16,306 bases of DNA from an uncultured Eubacterium sp. (GTDB lineage Bacteria > Bacillota_A > Clostridia > Lachnospirales > Lachnospiraceae). Position numbers and translations under genes: made by a program. Under the pieces are notes generated by a model. The model saw nothing but the letters and a program-made list of their open reading frames with translations. It had not been told where the DNA came from and did no database searches. Shown piece by piece: positions 14,329-16,306 of the stretch. The first letter of the stretch is position 1. Every line of letters starts with the position of its first letter. The stretch lies in the NCBI GenBank assembly GCA_948468465.1, contig CAOKJJ010000110.1, forward strand, positions 1 to 16,306, in the 5' to 3' direction.

Positions 14329-15078
14329 CTAATTTGTATTCTCAGCCAATCGGTTAATCTGCGCAGACAAATATCCTGCGCCATACCCATTATCTATATT
14401 CACAACTGCTATTCCATTCGCACAGGAATTGATCATCGTCAAAAGAGCGGATAATCCATGCATAGAAGCCCCATATCCAATTGAAGTCGGAACAGCTATC
14501 ACAGGCTTATCCACCAGTCCCCCTATTACGCTTGCCAATGCACCTTCCATACCAGCTACCGCAACGACACAATTTGCTGACTGAATGCTGTCAATTTTAG
14601 AAAGCAGCCGATGCAATCCACTGACCCCAACATCATAAATACGTTCTACCGCTGTGCCAAAATACTCTGCTGTCTGTGCCGCTTCTTCTGCAACCGGGAT
14701 GTCAGCTGTTCCAGCGGTACAGACAACTACTTTTCCACGATGTATTTTGCCCGTTTTTTCTATTTTAATAATTTTTGATATCGGATCATAAATCGTCTGT
14801 GGATATTTTTTCTGAATCATCTCATATTGTGCCTGAGAAGCCCTTGTTCCAAACACTTCCTGATTCTGTTCATATAATCTGCCAAAAATATGCAGCAGGT
14901 GCTCATCCGCTTTTCCGCTGCAAAAAATAACTTCTGCAAATCCAGACCGTATCTTTCTATGCGTATCCAGTTTCGCATATCCCATTTCTTCATATGGCTG
15001 CCTGCGGAAATATTGTTCGGCTTCTTCTATCGTACATTCACCAGACTGTACTTTTTCTAAAATCTCCCTCATCTCCAT
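14329..15078 (-). CDS. larB: Nickel pincer cofactor biosynthesis protein LarB
   Basis: 249 aa. LarB carboxylates and hydrolyses nicotinic acid adenine dinucleotide to pyridinium-3,5-dicarboxylate mononucleotide, the first step toward the nickel-pincer cofactor of lactate racemase-like enzymes. The N-terminal part (1-110) contains FAEVIFCSGK; the C-terminal PurE-like domain (about 115-245) has VVVCTAGTADIPVAEEA, GVSGLHRLL, GMEGALASV, and SCANGIAVVNIDNGYGAG. The Cys at 219 sits where the cysteine that attacks the NaAD pyridine ring is found. The longest frame starts with GTG at 15087, but GGGAGG is correctly spaced for the ATG at 15078. No larC or larE lies in the window. Upstream is a HAD phosphatase gene after a 27-base gap. 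Confidence 0.93.
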   Translation of the reverse strand: MEMREILEKVQSGECTIEEAEQYFRRQPYEEMGYAKLDTHRKIRSGFAEVIFCSGKADEHLLHIFGRLYEQNQEVFGTRASQAQYEMIQKKYPQTIYDPISKIIKIEKTGKIHRGKVVVCTAGTADIPVAEEAAQTAEYFGTAVERIYDVGVSGLHRLLSKIDSIQSANCVVAVAGMEGALASVIGGLVDKPVIAVPTSIGYGASMHGLSALLTMINSCANGIAVVNIDNGYGAGYLSAQINRLAENTN

Positions 15079-15105
15079 AAAACACACCTCCCACTCTCTT
15101 TCCGC

Positions 15106-15753
15106 TTATTCTTCCAGTAACTCAATAACTTTTGACAAATGATCGACACATCCATACAGCAGTTTTCTCGTATCTTCATCCGGTCCCGTCAAATCCGGTA
15201 CAAAAACCGGCTTCATTCCCGCACGAAATGCAGACAAAATCCCATTCGGCGAATCCTCCAATGCCATACATTCAGCTGGAGAAACCTGTAAACGAGCAGC
15301 TGCTTCTATATAAATATCCGGCGCTGGCTTTCCATTTTCTACCATAGAAGCACATACAATCTGATCAAAATACCTCAAGCGATCCAGCGAACCAAGATAG
15401 CGTTGTGTACGTTCCGGATCTGTAGCCGTCGCAACAGCAGTCAGATACTGGTGTTCTTTTAAATAGTCCAGCAATTCCCCCAGTCCCGGCTTTTCATCCA
15501 CACCATACTGTTCGATATGCTCATTCATCAATTTCAAACGCAGCATTCGTACCTTATAATAATCAAAATCATCCCCTATTTCAGCCTGCAGTTTAGGAAT
15601 CGCATGTTTCGCCGCCAGACTGCGAATACCAAGTATATGTTCTCTTTTCATAGGATAGCCATAGTAATGTGCTGCCTCCAGCCAGTATTTGACTAATAAT
15701 CTTTCCGTATCAATCATTAGGCCATCCATATCAAATATCACTGCTTTTATCAT
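15106..15753 (-). CDS. HAD-superfamily phosphatase (subfamily IA, beta-phosphoglucomutase-like)
   Basis: 215 aa. Motif I DMDGLMIDTE (nucleophile D8, acid/base D10), a helical C1 cap (about 17-88), motif II with T109 in ATAT, motif III K142 in GKPAPD, and motif IV EDSPNG (E166, D167). This matches small HAD hydrolases that dephosphorylate sugar phosphates, pseudouridine phosphate or similar metabolites, or act as phosphoglucomutase; the substrate cannot be read from the sequence. GGAGG lies five bases before the ATG. Probably co-transcribed with larB, whose own Shine-Dalgarno site begins about 10 bases downstream. A functional link with larB is not established. Confidence 0.92.
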   Translation of the reverse strand: MIKAVIFDMDGLMIDTERLLVKYWLEAAHYYGYPMKREHILGIRSLAAKHAIPKLQAEIGDDFDYYKVRMLRLKLMNEHIEQYGVDEKPGLGELLDYLKEHQYLTAVATATDPERTQRYLGSLDRLRYFDQIVCASMVENGKPAPDIYIEAAARLQVSPAECMALEDSPNGILSAFRAGMKPVFVPDLTGPDEDTRKLLYGCVDHLSKVIELLEE

Positions 15754-15816
15754 TCATTCCTCCATAGTTAAAAATATCTCAACAAGATATATTATTTCCC
15801 AATATTTTATATTAAT

Positions 15817-15847
15817 AAAAAAAAGCGGAGACTTGGTAATGTCCCGC
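15817..15847 (-). terminator. Intrinsic terminator of the SRP RNA transcript
   Basis: On the minus strand GCGGGAC pairs with GTCTCCGC (one bulged T) around an eight-base loop, followed by eight T. It lies about 50 bases after the predicted mature 3' end, so the RNA would be trimmed after termination. It also isolates the HAD gene from ffs transcription. Confidence 0.75.
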
Positions 15848-15894
15848 ATGCTTCTAATTATTAAAACTGCTTTTAACTAATTATATATTATTTT

Positions 15895-16158
15895 TTAGGA
15901 CATCCTGCTTTGAATCCCGACCATAAACGTTACCCTGGCAGTTAACTCGGCTCAGGCTCCCTCACGGCACACAAGAGCTCTTGCTTAGTGCTGCTCCATT
16001 CCTGACCTGACACGGTTCACAAGTTCCTGTTGCGTGAGACCCAAACGTCAACGCCACTTACCAGGGGCTGCTTTACAATCTAAAGACCCGAGGCAGGATA
16101 TGACCCCAGCTATAGCGGATTGCTGGTACAGGGCACCGCTAGCGCCCCGGCTGTCCGA
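15895..16158 (-). ncRNA. ffs: Signal recognition particle RNA, large bacterial type
   Basis: About 264 bases, close to the 270-base Bacillus scRNA. The 5' Alu-domain segment AGCGGTGCCCTGTACC followed by GCAATCCGCT is nearly identical to Bacillus, as are GTGGCGTTGACGTTTGGGTC-type and GTTAACTGC.. segments. The Ffh-binding domain (15991-16011 on the plus strand) keeps GTCAGGTC-x-GGAA. The ends GGACA (16156) and TGTCC (15898) pair to close the molecule, setting the limits to within a few bases. SRP RNA with Ffh targets membrane proteins to FtsY and the Sec translocon. Confidence 0.97.
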
Positions 16159-16163
16159 GTTTT

Positions 16164-16192
16164 ATTATATCGTGTTTTGAAAGGATTGTCAA
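16164..16192 (-). promoter_or_regulatory. Perfect consensus sigma-A promoter of the SRP RNA
   Basis: On the minus strand: TTGACA, exactly 17 bases, TATAAT. Predicted start is near 16157, precisely where the closing stem of the SRP RNA begins. Confidence 0.93.
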
Positions 16193-16220
16193 ATTATTTT
16201 TAGTAATACTCAGTAATAAC

Positions 16221-16250
16221 ATGACATATTCCTTTACTTTATGCTATAAT
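16221..16250 (+). promoter_or_regulatory. Promoter for the gene leaving the right edge
   Basis: ATGACA, 18 bases, TATAAT with an extended -10 TG (TGCTATAAT). Predicted start near 16257, about 34 bases before the next start codon. Divergent from the SRP RNA promoter. Confidence 0.72.
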
Positions 16251-16290
16251 GTCTGCAATCTATAAACTATCAAATAAAGGAAGACATGCT

Positions 16291-16306
16291 ATGCAGCCAG
16301 ATGACA
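16291..16306 (+). CDS. Start of a gene cut by the window edge
   Basis: Only the first five codons (MQPDD) are present. AAAGGAAG stands seven bases before this ATG and a good promoter lies upstream. An ATG at 16286 in another frame is too close to the ribosome site. The product cannot be named. Confidence 0.5.

Noticed and set aside
15774..15790. ATATCT-N5-AGATAT inverted repeat before the HAD gene
   Set aside because: Only six A/T-rich pairs; expected by chance in such AT-rich DNA and not placed on a convincing promoter.

Overview
The window looks like chromosomal DNA from a motile, low-GC Gram-positive anaerobe of class Clostridia, most likely family Lachnospiraceae. This is inferred from the AT-rich sequence with strong AGGAGG-type ribosome sites, the large bacterial SRP RNA, the flgM-flgN pair, the DUF5711/LysM/CvpA genes beside recR, and the GGNGT/PKTIDND type of phosphofructokinase. 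No phage, transposon or CRISPR sequence is visible. It reads as ordinary core chromosome with some poorly described genes.

Layout, left to right. (1) 8-837: the end of a flagellar operon on the minus strand, flgM then flgN, with a good sigma-28 promoter candidate. (2) 1148-2527: the only full plus-strand protein gene, a secreted protein with two Listeria-Bacteroides (InlB B-type) repeats, two fibronectin-III-like segments and an Asn-rich linker. It ends at a bidirectional terminator. (3) 2593-8557, minus: dnaX, ebfC/ybaB, recR, then three envelope genes: a single-pass LysM protein, a single-pass DUF5711 propeller-like protein and a CvpA-family membrane protein. ebfC has its own promoter candidate. 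(4) 8634-8732: between pfkA and dnaX lies a compact sequence that folds by hand into a four-way junction closed by a 16-bp stem, a candidate unannotated structured RNA. (5) 8782-9855: a 6-phosphofructokinase with mixed ATP/PPi signature residues and a consensus promoter. (6) 9988-13895, minus: an OPT-family oligopeptide transporter, a stand-alone PqqD-like protein and an M20 aminoacyl-histidine dipeptidase, suggesting peptide uptake followed by hydrolysis. (7) 14064-14148: tRNA-Ser(CGA) with promoter and terminator. (8) 14329-15753, minus: larB (nickel-pincer cofactor synthesis) and a HAD phosphatase. (9) 15895-16158, minus: the SRP RNA with a perfect consensus promoter and a terminator. The first codons of a plus-strand gene end the window.

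Several starts were moved inward from the longest reading frame because a ribosome site sits before an internal start: flgM, the LysM gene, the DUF5711 gene, pepD, the pqqD-like gene and larB. All folds, promoters and family assignments were made by eye; no search or folding program was run.
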